This document shows positions 20,801 through 35,800 of a stretch of 64,000 bases of DNA, in pieces. The translations under genes and the position numbers were made by a program. Position 1 is the first letter of the stretch. Every line of letters begins with the position of its first letter. The DNA lies in NCBI RefSeq assembly GCF_000332275.1, contig NZ_CM001776.1, positions 1,969,268-2,033,267 of the forward strand, read 5' to 3'. Under the pieces are notes generated by a model. It had not been told where the DNA came from. It saw only the letters and a list, made by a program, of their open reading frames with translations, and made no database searches. Source of the stretch: Synechococcus sp. PCC 7336 (lineage in GTDB: Bacteria; Cyanobacteriota; Cyanobacteriia; Thermostichales; PCC-7336).

Positions 20801-23800
20801 TGTCTCGAAACCCGAACCGAAGAGCGTAACAGTGGGGACACCGGTCTCGCTATCAATTTGGAATTGTGTGGCATCGATTAACGGCGATCCGAAAGGATCG
20901 CTTTCACTGGAGGCGGGGAAGTTTTGGAAATCGATGTCGTAAACCAGACCTCGATCGGGGTCGAATCTGACGTCGAGGGGAGTCACGACAGGTAAGCCGA
21001 CAGCCGGAATTGCAACAACTTCTAAAGAGGCAACACTGAAGGTGGGAATGCGGATAGGAGCTTCGGGGACAGGGAAAGCAACACCGAAGGCTTCCTCTGC
21101 CACACCGCCCGCGAGGCCGCCGCCCAGGAAGGTGCCGATCGAACTGCCGATCGCTCCGAATCCGATGCCGATGAAATCGTTGAAAATATCGAAGGCAATA
21201 TCCACTTCCCCTTTGCGGATTTCGAGGGTGCCCACATCGGGGAGGTTGTTTTGGATCGCTTCGAGGAGCTCGAGGCTGTCCTGCGTGCCTTCGTTATCAG
21301 GGAAAAACCTGCCGATTAAGTCTGTGATGGCGCTAAAGTCAGGCGCGTTCAGATCTGCATAGAAATACCACTGACCTTCGTAGTTGACGCCAGGGTAGGG
21401 GGGGGACTGGGTGCGGATGAGACCATCTTCGCCCACAAAGCCCTCTTCCGCTTGGAACCAAAACGGTTGTAGGGCCCCGGTGCGATCGGGGAGCTCTCCA
21501 AGGCGCATAAAGAGCACGCGGGTGCCGACCCCCAAATGTACTGGCGCCTCGACGACTAGCTGGGCCGGGTTGGCTAAGGCATTACCTTCGAAGTCGAGCT
21601 CGAAGCCACCCAAAAATTCCAGGTCGAGTTCGGGCAGGGGGACGTCGGGAGCCCCCAAATCGGCAATGGTGACGGTCGTACCTTCGGGCAGCGAGTTGGG
21701 ACCAATTAGGATGGTAGAGCCGTTGGCGGAGGTGACAGCCGTACCGTCGCTGTCGATGATGCTCGAATTGAGCTCGGGTAACTGGACAGCGATCGGAATC
21801 ACCGTTTCGGTATCGCCATAAATAACCGTAATATCGGCAAATCCAGTGCCGATCGCCGTGACCAAGCCGCGATCGTCCACCTGCAAGACATTGCCGTTGC
21901 TACTGAAGAATTGCGCTTCATCGGGTAAAAGAATCAGCTCTTCGTTCTCAAAAGTGGGATCGTCAATGTTGACGTAAATTTGTCGGGTACTGTCCGGCAG
22001 CAACGTCACAGTGTTGGGATAGAGATCGATTACCCCATTGAAACTGGCTAGCGCTAGCGAAAACTCTTCCGGGGTTTCGAGACTGACATACCGCTGTTCG
22101 AACTCACCAATCGGGACCGCCGTTACCGCTGTCAGATTGCCGCGAGAAGCTGTAATAATCGGCGTCCCGGCAGATAGACCCGTCAACTGACCGAGCTCGG
22201 AAACCTGAGCAGAAGTCGGATCCTCCGACAGGAATGTGAGGTAATCGCCGTCGAGCAATACCCCCCGCTGGTCGGCAAAATCTCCCACCACTTGCAGTTG
22301 ACCCGTCTCGCCGATCGCTAGAGCGAGATCGCGATCGACAAAGCTGAGATTGACCAGGGGCGCATCGCTAACCTCAACCGAGATACTGGCGGAGCCTGCA
22401 CTGAACCCGTCATCGGCCACCAGCGTAAAGGTGGCGGCTCCTGTAAAGCCGTCGGTGGGCCGGAAGATAGCAAATTCACCCGTGGGGTCGAGCAGGACAG
22501 TCCCGTTCGCCGGATCGATCGCCCGGAAAGCAACGTCATCCCCTTCCGGATCGAAGGCCAGATCCTCCAGCGCAATCCGCACCTCCAAATCCTCGTGGGT
22601 CAGCACCGACGTTGCAGACACCACTGGCGGACGATTGGTAACAAAGCCAAAATTGCTGCCCAGCAATTGAGCGTCAGTGGCATCGATCGCTCCATCGCGA
22701 TCGACATCCAATTGGACTGGATAGGTTCCATCGCCGATCGCCGAGCCCAAAGCTGCTGTCAACAGTTGGCTATCCGAGCCATCCACCAAGCCATCGAGGT
22801 TGACATCGCCAACAATGGAGAAGTCGAGCGAGTAATCCCCCGTACCACTAACTTCCAGCAGGTGCAACCCCGCTGCTTCCATTGCAAATAATGCAAAGGT
22901 CGTACCGTTTGCGAGGGTATCTAGAGTGAGTGGAGCAACCCCCGACAGTAAAGGCGATACGCCTGCGGCATCAATCTCGACCCCCACTAAGACAAAGTCA
23001 GTCGCAGTGGACAGCAGTTCGGAATCTCGCAGGCTCAAGAGGTAGCGATCGCCCTCACCTGCCACCAGCGAGCCGCTGACAGAACCATCCGTAAATTGAG
23101 CAGCACTGCCTAAATCTCCAATAACGGGTGCAGTCGTCGCAGTGACACCATAATCCACCCCTTCACCACCGCTAACCCCCACAGGAGCCGCCGCCAAAAC
23201 CAGCCGCTCTTGCCCATCCAGCTCGTATCCGTAGCGACTCGCCAGCCCCAATTGCAAATTCCGAGCCGAAACTAAGCGCCCTCGATCGTCATAGGTGTAG
23301 TTCACCACAGAACCATTGGGGGCGATCGCCTGCTCCAGCCGTCCGGCAGCATCCCGAATGAAGGTAATCGTGTCTCCCGTCGAACTGGTGATGCCGCTAT
23401 CGCTGAAGTAGAGACGGGTGCCATCTGAGGAAACTTGTTCCGTCACGCTGCCGTCGGCATCGAGCTGGTAGACCGTGCTATCAGGAGCCGTCAGGCTGTA
23501 GGCAAAACCTTCAAAGCCCTCGTTGGCCGGATTGTAGGGGCGGGCCGTTTGCAGATCGAAGAACCGATTGCCCACCCGAGAGAGCGGAGCGGATACCGAT
23601 TCCAGCACATATTCCACCCCATCATCTGCCGTCCAGGCGGGCTGATAATAGGTCACACCCAACTGGCTTTGCGCTTGGGGCGTGAAGGTAAAGCCAACCC
23701 GATCGCCATCGGGCAGCGTGAGATACAGACGACTGCCCGCTTCCAGAGGCGAATCAACCCCCAACTCTTCGCGCCCCGTCAGCGGCACATCGGTCTGCAG

Positions 23801-26800
23801 GTTGAAATCGGCATTCGCCAGTCGCCAGCCAAAGCCAAAGGTGCTGGAGTCGTCAGCCGTCAGAGAATCGTAAGCCCGCACCAGCTCGAAAGTCGTATCC
23901 CCAAGCTGCACCGACAGATCGGTTTCAGTGCGGCGGTACTGGCCGTCTTTAACTTGGCTGCTAATCTCAACCTCAATCTCGGCAATGCTGATGCGATCGC
24001 CAATATCGGTGGCCCGCAAGCGCAGTTGATAGAAGCCATTCTCCAGAGCGGCGGGGTCCAGTTGCGCTAGTGGGTCGCCACTAACGGTATCGTTGCCACT
24101 GGCAAGGGTGCGGAACTGGCTACTGCCCACTTCGGCAATTTCCAGCACCCATTCAGCCAAATTGCGATCGGCCACCGAGCCGAGGATATCGGCGGCACTA
24201 TCCAGAACTGCACCATCGAGTCCTGGGGCAAATGCCACAACCGGAGCTTCGTTATCTTCGGGATCGCGAACCAGCAAGACCGTTTCGGTGCGACCGACGC
24301 GACCGTCGAGATCGGTGGCGATCGCCTCCACCACAATCCGGCCGGGGGCAGCGGCGGTAAAGCTGGCCCGATTGCGATCGTCCACCACCAGCGGTTCGCC
24401 ATTCACCAGCACTTCAATGCTGGCAATATCAGCCAAGCCTGCCGCATTGGTGGCGATGGTGACCGTCTGACCGGGGAGAGCGGGGAAGCTGGGGGTGAGC
24501 TCGATCTCCACATCCGGCAGTTCAGGAGAAATCGCCACTCGCAGTTCAATCGAGGCTTCAGTCGTAAGGTCCCCATCCGAGACCGCGAAGCGCAGGACGT
24601 AATCCCCTGCTTGACCGGGGCTGGGGGTCCAGCTAAATTCGCCCGTGTTGGCATCGAGGCTGGCCCCTTCCGGTAGGTTGAGGGCGGAGTAGGTCAGACG
24701 ATTGTCCGCATCGGGGTCGCTGCCTTGCAGTGTCAAGCTGAGCGTTTCACCCAGCGCGATCGAGCGGGAACTGACCTCCAATTCGGGGGCGCGGTTGGTG
24801 TCTTCAATGGCGATGAAGACTTGCCGCGTATCCGTCAGCCCTTGGGAGTCGGTGACGGTAAATTCTAAGAGGTGAGCCCCCGCTTGGCCGAAGTTGGGAG
24901 TCCAGCTAAAGTCTCCCGTGCGGGGGTCGAAACTGGCTCCTTCGGGCAATGGCGTTACCGCTGAGAACAAGACGGGGTCGCCATCAATGTCTCCAGCCGC
25001 CAAGCTGAATTCCAGCAGCGATCCTTCCCGACCGGATTGGGCGGGGAGCGGAATCAGAACGGGAGCTTGGTTGAGATTCTCAACCGCGATCGAGATCGTT
25101 TCGAAGCTGCTGCTGTGGCCGTCAGTCACCCCAAAGATAATGTCGTTGTAGGTGCCCTGTTGCAGCAGGTTGGGATTCCAAGTAAGGGTGCCGCTGACGG
25201 GGTCGAAGCTGGCAGCGGCAGGTAAATTCTCCGCGCTGTAAGTGAGGGTATCTCCATCCGCATCGAAGGCGGAGAGTGCCAGCGTGAGGGTGTCTCCCTC
25301 TAGAACGCTGAGATTGCCAATCGGAGCCAGCAGCGGAGCTTGGTTGTCGGCGCGCACCGCCAGATTGAAATTCTGTTCGTCGCTCAGCACTTCAGCCGCA
25401 TCGCCATTGCCGCTGTCGCTCACCCGGATGGAGATCGCGTAATTCCCCAGATCTGCCTCGGTGGGGGTCCATGCAAAAATGGCTTTGCCGTAGATCGGCG
25501 AGGGGGTGAGGGTCGCTCCTGCAGGCAGACCAATCGCCTCGAAGGCGAGGGGATCTTCATTGCGATCGCGCACGTCCACTTCAAACTGCAGCGTCTCGCC
25601 CGCCACAGCCACTTTGTCGCCGATGTAGTCCAGCCGAGGCGGATCGTTGGGGGCATCCACCGACAGGATAAAGGTGAATTCATCACGATCGCGACCGTCG
25701 CCCGCCGTCAAAATAATGGGAAAGTCGCCGCTATCGGCATTGGCCGGGTCGAAGCGCAACAGGGCCGTACCGTCGCCGTTGTCGGTGAAGCTGGCAAAAT
25801 CGGGGATGGGGAAACCGGTCAGTCCGGCAGCACTGAGGGCGATCGCATCTCCATCGCGATCGGTGGCATTCACTGTCAGCTCTAAAACTTCGCCGCGAGC
25901 GATGGTCTGATTAGCAATGGCTTCGATTTCAGGGGCGCGGTTGGTATTGAAGACTGAGAGCGGGACTGTGATTGTGGAGGTTTGAATGTTGCCCGTACCG
26001 TTGCCATCGTCAGTGGCGGTAAAGGTCACCACATACTCGCCCGCATCCGTGAAGGTGGGGATCCAGACAAATTCAGCGGTCTCTGAATCGAACACAGCCC
26101 CATCTGGCAACCCTGTCGCGCTGTAAGTGACTGAAGGATTGCTGCCCTCTAGCAAGGAGAGATTGCCTCCCTGCAAGCGGTTTTGGGGAATGAAATCGGG
26201 ATTGTCCGGGTCTAGGGCGAAGGCACGTAATTCGATCCTTTGCCCCTCCTGCACCTGGAAGCCATCGAGATTGTCGAAGATGGGGGCGGCATTCACATTG
26301 AGAACTTCAATCGCCACCGTTTCCGTCGTGACAAAATCCCCATCGCTAACCGAGAACGGAATCTCGTGCAGACCGGCGTCGAAGAAGGTCGGAGTCCATT
26401 CAAACACCCCCGTGGCCGGATCGAGGGTGCCGCCGGGGAGCAAATTACTGAAGAAGAATAGCTCGCCCCCTTCCGGATCGTTTGCTTGCAATTGCAGGCG
26501 CAGGGGTTCCCCTTCTCGAACGGTGCGATCGGCGGGTCGAACGAGGCTGGGAGCTTGGTTGGTGGGGGTTACCGCTAGGACGATCTCTTGCTCGACTTGG
26601 GCGACACCATCGCTGGCGACTAATTGGAGGGTGTAAATGCCAGCAGCATCGTAACCGGGGGTCCAGGTTAATTGTTGCTGGACGGGGTCGAAGACTGCGC
26701 CAGGAGGTAGACCGTTAACCCAGAATTGCAGCGCATCCCCATCCGCATCTGTGGCCGAAATCGGCAGGTTCAGAGGGGCTCCTTCGCGACCAATCAGTTC

Positions 26801-29800
26801 GGTGGGAAGTGGGTCGAAGACTGGAGCTCGATTGCCTCCCTCCACTTGAATGGTGAAGGCTTGCGTGCTGCTGCCGCCGCGACCGTCAAACACCTGCAGG
26901 ACAACATCCACTCCAGCAGGACTGTCTGCCGTGGGAGTCCAACTCACCAAGCCCGTTTGGGCATCCACCACAAGACCGTCGGGACCACTCAGGAGTAAGT
27001 AGCTAAAGGCATTGCCGTCAGCATCTGCTCCCACCGCCAAATAGGTATAGGGCTGTCCGGCGATCGCCGTCGTCACGGGGTCGGAGGCAAAAGTAGGGGC
27101 TTCATTGACAAAGGGAATGGAGAACAGACCAGCAGCAAAATCCACCCGCAGATCGTCGGGATTGGAGACGGTGATGGTGCGAGCAATGGTAGATTCGCCC
27201 GCTTTGAGACGACCGTCCACTAGCGACTCGCTCAGATCGACGAGGTAGTAGCCCTCCGCCTCGAACGTCGCCCCGATGGGAACGCCGTTGGTTTGCTGAA
27301 TCGGGTCTAGCAACAGCGCCAGCGGTAATTGCAGGTCGAAGTTGGCAGTATTGGTCAACTGGACATCAAAGGACACTGTGCCATCGGCCCGATTGGAGCG
27401 AGCATTGGCAAAATTCAAGTCCACAAAGGGCAGGAAGTCCGACACGGCGGTGAAGTCCACCACCACCTCTTCACCCAGTGCGATACCGGCAGTGCTGGCA
27501 AGAGTCGAGGCGATGCGGAGTTCGTAAATATCGGGAACGACGGTGCCGAATTCGAGGAAGGCAGTGCGGCTGTTGGCCTCGTAGGCGACGCTCTGTGGGG
27601 TGAACATTTCGCCCGAGTCCGCGACTAGCTGGAAGTTGGCGGGGTTGAGGGCCGATTCGGGGCGATCGATACTGTCGGCGATGATATCGCGATCGAACGT
27701 GACCGTCAGCGTGCCGTGGGGTAGGGCCACAACCGCTTCATCGCTGGGGTTGGTGAAGGTGACTTGAGGGGCCAGTCGGGGGCTGATGATGTCGATTTGG
27801 TCCGACTGGCTGAGGAAGATGCGACCGTCGGCAGTGGTGGTCACCCGATCGCCGCGACTGCCGCCAGTGGCGATCGCCGTTTGGTTGAGGGTGGCCAGAT
27901 CCACGAGCCTCAAGACGCCGTCGTTGGCGGAGACGAATAATAATCCCTCTAGCTCGGACCCCTGCTGGCCAAAGGCGATCGAGTCGATCGGGGCATCGTA
28001 GGCCAACCTGCGCTCGGGGCGACCTTGACTGTCAAAGCGAACAATATCGCCGCGATCGGGCCAGGTGGCGGCCCAGAGGGAACCATCGGGGGCAAAGGCC
28101 AGATTGCCCACCCGCAAACGACTGAACTGCGTGAAGCCACCCGTGGCAGGGTTGAAGATTTCAATGCCGTCTGCGGTGGAAACGTAAATTAATCCGGTGG
28201 CCTCTTGGATGGCCAGGGATTGGGTAATCCCTTCGCCAAATTTCGCCAAAATTTCGCCCGTGTCGGCATTGAGCTGTAACAGCGCGCCGCCGCCCGTGGT
28301 GGCCCACAGACTGCCATTCGCTCCCAGCGCCAACTGGAAGATGGGGTGGGGCAGCGTCACAAATGGGTTGCCGGCCTCTCCACCCTCTCGGTCGAAGCGG
28401 TAGAGGGAACCGCGATTGGCTCCGCCGCTGGCGATAACCGAGCCGTTATCCAGCGCCAGAATGGCGAGCGGGCCGATCGCGGCGTTGCTCTCGATAAAGC
28501 CAGTGGCAAACGATCGCGCATCGAATGGAGCCACCACCCGGTCGAAGCCGGAGGGACGAGACAGGGGATCGGCTGCTGGAATATTTTGCTGGGCTTCTAG
28601 GAAGAGTTCGTTGCTGGAGGCTTGGGTGGGAATGGGAGCGGGATCGAGATCGATTGTGGTGCTGCCAATGGTGTCGATCGCGCCCAAGTTGACTGCCGAG
28701 CCGTCACTGGGCAGAGCGGCACTGATATCGGCCACCTCTTGGTTGCCCGCCACATCGGTGGCGATCGCCAGAAATTCGTAGTCAGTCCCCGCTTCCCCTT
28801 GGAAGATGGCAGAGGTGTCAGTGGTGCGACGCTGCCAAATGCTGAAGTCCCCGCCATTTTCAGCCACGTAAACCGTGACGTGCTGAACCCCAGAGCCGCC
28901 TGCGTCGTCAACCGCCTCCCATTCCACTAAAAAGTCGGAGCCACCGGCCACGAGGGGAGTCACGTTCAGGGAGGTGGTTGGAGCAACGGCATCCACCACA
29001 TTGGTGACCGGGGCGGTATCGAAGGGAGCTGCCGTGTTGAACAGCACCCGAGCGGTGCTGCTAATCTCGGTCCCGGTCGGGCTGTCGGCATCGGCTAGAA
29101 CGGTGTAAGTCACAAAGCCCGCACCATCGCCAGCGACGGTGTTGGGGGGCAACAGACCCACATCTCCCGCTTGCAGCACTTCCCCCGTATCGGGGTCGAT
29201 CGCCTGTAACACCCAGCTCGCCGTATTGGAGAGGGGGTCGAGACCGGCACTCACCCGCAGCAGGAAGCCTTTGGATGCCGTGAAGTCGAAATCCCCCTGG
29301 AAAAAGCCGCGATCGGTGGGGATATTCACCTGAATATCTCCCAGTTGTAAGTCCCCTAGCCGGAAACTGCGGGGGTCGAGATCTTCATCCAATTCAATCA
29401 CAATCCGCACTTCACCCACAGCGGAACTGGCGGTGGGGGCGTTCTCGAACCGGACGGTGTAGGGGAGGGCGGTATCGGCGGGGACAAATCCTTGCGTGCC
29501 CGTGCCCAGCGGTCCGACAATCGTGGCCCGATCGGTCGTCAGCCCGACACCGTTAAGGACACTGGCGAAACTGGGGGGTGGAACCTCGACCAGACCGGGA
29601 AGGTCCAATCGAGCTCTGCCGAAGGGGACAAAGGTATTGAAGGAGAGCAGCGCCGTGTCGTCGATCGCGCCCAGATCGAATGCTTCTAGGGTGGGGTTCG
29701 TGCTATTGCCGATGAGTTCGGCATCGTGGCCGTACCAACGACGGACATCTTCAAAGAACGAGACCAGATCTCCATCTGAAAGGATTTGTTCGCCACTGGG

Positions 29801-32800
29801 ACCGAGCAATAGGCCGGTCGCGAGGGCATTCGCCAAGCTGATAACCAGCGGATTGGAGCGAATCGGGGCAGCTTCCCCTTCGGGGCGCAGATATCCCGCT
29901 TGTTCTAAGGCCCCCAGATAGGCTGCCACCCAAGCCTCTGCATCTGCCGCCAAACCGGTGAGGGCCGGTGAGGCGGTCTCGTCGGCGAGAATGCTATCCC
30001 GCAAGCTCAGAGCGTCTTCCGTTTGCAGGGCGATAAATTCCTCCCGAGTCAGGGCGGTGGCGGTGGCGGTGACGGGGAACTGGAAGGCAATTTTAAATTC
30101 ATCGTCAGGTAGCAAATCCGAAAGCGCATCGGGTTCGATCGCCAGTAAATCGGTCAAGCCCGCATAGGTCTGCACCGTAAAGGTCTGTCCGGCAAAGTTG
30201 CCGGTGGGCAGATCGAAGATAAATCCGGGGGCCAGAATGTTGCCGTCAGCGTTGAGATCCGACACCAGGCTGGCGAAGGGAATATCGTCGCCGAATCCGT
30301 CTGGAGCCCCCCGCAAATTGGAGGCGAAGGTCAGGAAAGGAAGCTCGTCAATGCCGGTTATTGACAGGGCATCGGCAGAAAACAGACCGAGCAAGAACTC
30401 GTTGTCCCCCAACTCGGGAACGCCGAATTGGAAATGTACGAAGGGGGTATCGATATTGGTCAGACTGGAGACCGAGATGCTGTAGGTGCCGGTGTCGCCA
30501 GGGGCCAACACGCGGTCTCCACCCAAGCCGATCGCCACATCGGGCTCAATCGCCCGTTCCACCAGATAGCGGTAGGGCACCACCGCCTCTGCATCGGGGT
30601 TGGTGACCTGAACGTCGTAGAGACCGTGGGGGGCGGCGGTCAGATCGAAGATCGCCCGGATGTGGGTGCTGTCAAGGACTTCGTAGCGGACGGGCTCGTA
30701 TTCGGCGATGCCGGGACGCACCAGTTTGGCGATCGCATCGGGATGGAACTGCACTCCGAGAATGTCGAAGGTGACAAATTGACTGTCGCCACCGCGATCG
30801 GTCACGACATCAGTGATGCCGAAGGGTAAGGTTTCCGCCAGCAGGGTGACGGGGGTATCGTCGCTGGGCTGCGACTGACTGCGCACTAGGACATAGTAAG
30901 TGCCTGCTTCGGTGGTGGGCACCACCAAGGAGCGATCGGGGGCGAGGATGCCTTCGGAGGCGGCATCGAACAGGATGCCAGTGGGGGCTGCTCCAAAGCG
31001 AATGAACAGTTCGTTGGTGGCGGCTTCGCTGGCCGAATCCAAGCTGACTTGCAGGGTTTGGCCTGCCGCGACGGTAATTTCGTAGAGCTGCTCTTCACCG
31101 CTGTCGAGGCTGGCCTCTAACGGCAGGCCCAGTTGGAGGGCGGGCACGGTGGCGCTGAGGCTGTCAGCCGAGGGGGTGCGATTGTTGGCTTCCCCTGCCG
31201 CTTCGTACACCTGATTGAAAATATCGGGGCGGACGATGATGCGGTATTGACCGGGGGTGAGGGGAGGCAGGTCGGCGGTTAACTCGGCGCTGTAGCTGCC
31301 GTCGGGGTCGAGGATACCACTGCGGCTGACGCGACCCAAGAGGCGATCGCCCACATCCCAGATGGCGTCATCGGAGACGTAAATCGCATCGGTCCACCGT
31401 CCCGAAGCGGCGTTTTCGCCCAGGTTTTCAACGGTGTAGCTGACCGTGATGGGCTCGCCCGTTTGAGCTTGGGGAGGAATCTCGATAGTCCGCACCTGCA
31501 GGTCGGCAGGGGGAGGCAGTTCGAAAATCACCGGTTGGTCGCTGGGGCTGGCGTTATTGAGTTCGTTCGGCCCTTCAAACACATCCCCCACAAACAGATC
31601 GCGATCGAGGTCGAACTCGGGGGGATCGGTGAGGACGAAGACAAAGAAGGGGCCGTCCAAGGCGGAGGGGGCATTGAAGCTGCGGGTGACTTCGTAGGAT
31701 TCGTTCACCGCTAAGCCGCCGACGCGATCCTGAAAGCCTAAATAGCGATCGCTTTGCAGGTCTAAAAATTCATCCCGCGAGAGATAAATCAGATCCCGCC
31801 AGCCACTTTCGGCCGCCGGAACATCGCCGGTCCCGAGGTTGCTGACTTCGTAGGTAATGGTGAAACTCTGACCGGTGACGACTCGCTCGGGGGCGTCGAT
31901 GCGGGTGACCTGCAGGTCGGGGGAGGGCTGCAGGTTAATGGTGAGGGGGGCTGCCGTTAAGTTGTTGCCTTCATCCTGGAATTCAGGCACTGCACCCATC
32001 TGGCGATCGCCGAACTGGAAAAAGATGCTGGCATCGGTAGGCACGGGTCTGGCGACCAAGATATCGTCGCGATCGACCAACAGGGCATCGGTGACTGCGA
32101 GCAGATAAAACTCCCCGTCAATCCCGTCCGGTAGCTGAATGATTTCGGTGCGATCGTAAGAATCGCCAGCAGCCAGACTGCCTTCGCGCCGGAAATCCCC
32201 CACAATTCGATCTTGGAAGTCGAGGGACGGATCGCGGGAGAGATAAATGCGATCGAACCAGGCCAATTCGCGGCTGTCGCGATTGCCGTCATTGGTCACC
32301 GTCCAGCTAATTTCAATCGACTGACCGGACTGAGGGGCTTCTAGGGGGAGCTGGAACTGCGACACCACCAGATCGGGTTCGTAATAGGTGACGGGAATGG
32401 CTTCGGAATAGAGGTTGTTGAACTGGGGTTCGAACGCCTGGATGGTGTATTCCTGGAGAACACTGTCATTGGTGCCTTGTGTCGGCAGCGTTGAGGAAAG
32501 TGTGGCACCAGGGGTTCTACCTTCGGGAGTGGGATCGATATTGGTGATGGCGTGGAGATAAAACTCCCCATCAATGCCCCGAGGCAAGACAATCTGGCGT
32601 TCCTGCTGGTAGGACTCGCCCGCTTGTAGGGCGGTGGGGGCGGCATAGGTGAAGAAGCCCAAGCGAGTGGCGCGATCGGCAATAAATTCGGGGTCGGGGG
32701 AGAGGTAAATGGCATCTTGCCAGAAGCTGGTTCCCGACCCGATCGCCCCATCCCCTCGATTTTCAACAGTCCAACGAATGGTGACCGGCTCGCCGGAGAA

Positions 32801-35800
32801 GTTGGCGCTGGGGGCTTCTATGTCGGTGACGACGAGATCGGGTAGGAGAGGCTGAACGACATCGGCGATCGCAGCGGTGACGTTGTTATCGTCAAATGGC
32901 CCTTCAAAGACCCGCTCTCGGCTATGCGAGTTGGTTTCGATGATGACGTAGCGGCCATCGGTGCCGGGGGAGAGATCCACCGTCAGGCTGGCGATATAAC
33001 TTTCTCCCTCAGCCAGACTGCCGCGCCGCTCCACATCCCCCAAGAACCAGCGGGTGGAGCTGTTCGTCAGCGTGGGGGAATCGGAGAGATAGACCGAATC
33101 GAACCAGCGATCGACATCGGTGCTGCCCTGACCGAGGTTGGCGACCTCCCAACTGACTGTGAAGGCTTCGCCCGATTGCACGCCCAATTGAGGGGTCACT
33201 TCAGTCACCACCAAGTCCGGCGGGGGGGTCAGTAGGACCGTAATCGGGGTGGAGCTGTAATTGTTGCTGTCAAATTCGTTGGGGTCGTCGGGGTTGATGT
33301 TGACCGAGAGGGTATCTTCAGTCACCACATCGAAGGCATCGCTCCAAGCGGTAATAAACCACTCGCCCGTAATTTGCTCTGGCAGCGTGACCGTCACCAC
33401 CCGCTCGACACTGTCGCCCACCGCCAGCGAGCCAGAATTCGTGATGGTGCGCAACAGAATGTCGTTGGTTTCGCTGGTAAAGATAGCAGCGGCACTGGGG
33501 CGATCGCGATCGCGCGTCAGCCAAATTTGGTCGGTCCAGGAGTCGCGATCGGTTTCTCCCAAGCCGAGGTTGGCAACGGTATAGCGCACCTCAATTTGAG
33601 TGCCCTCAAACGCTTGGTCGGGGGCCGCCACGTTGCCTGTCACCAGATCGGCAGGGGGTAGCGGGTCCACAAAGGTTTCAAATACCCGAATGTTATTCCC
33701 TTCCCGCGAGCCCTCATCCACTTGTTGGGAGGCGTCAGTTTCCACGATTAAGAAAGCCTGTCCCCGGAAGCGGCGGGGAATGACGGACCCTTCAATCGCC
33801 GCACGGTAGCGCTCTCCAGACTCCAGTGCCGAGACATTGCCGAGACTGCCCAGCAAGACATCGTCGGAGCTAATGGTGTTGTCGAGGGACAGGTAGACGC
33901 GATCGGTCCAGCGGGGAGTGCTGGTGGCAACGGCACCCTGATTGATCGCCTCGAATTCTAGCGAAACCGTGCCGCCTGCCGAGATCGTCGTGGGGGCCTC
34001 GATCGCGCTCACCTGCAGGTCGGGACGTAGAGGCAGTGCAATCTGCAGGGTGGTGCCATCCGTCAGTTGATTGTTGTCCGCGTTATCCGCTTCATAGAGC
34101 GAGCGCGTGGCGTTGGTCTCCACCACAACGCGGTACAGCCCTTGCAGCGTCGAGGGCAGAGCAAATTGCTCGGAACGTTGGTAGGACTGTCCGGCGGCAA
34201 GGCCGTTGGCAAAGCTAAACGAGCCCAACCGAATCAGCGAGCCCGTGGGATTGCCTGCCTCTTGCAGGTAAATCGTGTCTGTCCAAGCGGAAATGGCATC
34301 TCCAAAGCCCTGATTGCGCACGGTCCAGCTCAGATCGATGCGCTGGCCGGAGGTGAAGCTGAGGGGGGGAGCGACAATGTCTTCCACCACCAAGTCGGGG
34401 GGCGGGGTGAAATCGACCAGGAACGGGTCCGAAACGGCGGAGTTGTTATCCTCAAACAGATATTCGAACACGCTGCTGGTGAGGCCATTCGCTCCGCGAC
34501 CCGTCGTCACCACGACGTAGAAGGGACCATTGAGACCGTTGGGCAGAGTCACATCCAGTGCCCGCTGGTAGCTGCCCCCCACATCCAGAGCACCGACCCG
34601 TTCGAAGATGCCTAAGGTTTGGACGATATTCTGTCCGGCAGCATCGCTCGCCAACTGGACGATATCGAACCACTCGCTGCGATCGGTCAGCCCGATGCCT
34701 TGGTTTTCAACGGTCCATTCCAACTGCAGCGATCGCCCATCGGCCTCCTGCTGCGCGCTGACCGTCGAGACAATCAGGTCTGCATAAGGAATCGGCGTAA
34801 TGTCGATCGCCCCATCCGCTTGCAGGACATTGTTGTCGGTCAAGCCATTCTCGAAGACGAGCTCGCCCGCATCGGTTTGAACAAACAGGTGAAAGCGTCC
34901 TTCCAACGCAGGTGGCAGGCGCAGGGTTTCAATGCGCTCGTAGGAATCCCCTCCATTCAGGCTGCCGGTGCGCTCGAACGTCGCCAAGACAATATCGTCG
35001 CCATCTCCAAAAATATCGTCGTTGGAGGCCACGATCCGATCGACCCAGCGATCGACGTTACTGGTCCCGCTCCCTTGATTGATAACGGTATAACTGACCT
35101 CAATTTGGGCCGGATCGCCCACTGCGAGAGTGGGGGCAAAAAACTCGGTGACGGCCAAATCGGCAAAGGGAGCCAGTTCGATCGCGATGGGTGTCGCGGT
35201 AACGTTATTGGTCTCGCCACCCACTTCCAGGACAGTACCGCCCGCATCCGCCACCACCAGGAGGAATTGCTCGCCCCTCAGCTCAATCGGTAAGTCAAAA
35301 GTGAGGGAATTGGCATAGCTGTCGCCCACCGCGACGGGAGCATTGCGGAACACTTCGCCCAAGAGGCGATCGCCGCCATCGAACACCGCATTGCTGGAGA
35401 TGTAAACGCGATCGACCCAATTCCCCAGAGCGGTGCCCGTGCCTGCGTTTTGCACCAGCCAATCGAGGCTAATCGCAGTTCCCGATATCGCTGTAGCCGG
35501 ACTGGATTGCAGGCTCGCCACTAGATCGGGAGAGGAAATTTGCAGCGACTGGTCCGCCACCGCCAAGTTATTGCCTTCTCCATCCCCCTCAAATAGCTGG
35601 TCGCCAGCATCGGTCACCACCACAATGCGGAAGTCTCCCGTCACCGCCGGAATCGAGATCTGGGCGGAGGCAGTGTAATTGCCGTTATGGCCTGCACCGT
35701 CGGCGTCTTGCGCCACCGACGCGAGTAAAATTGCCCCGTTCAAACTACCATCTGGCGAGAGATAGACGCGATCGATCCAGTTGCCTCCGGCAGGTCCGGT

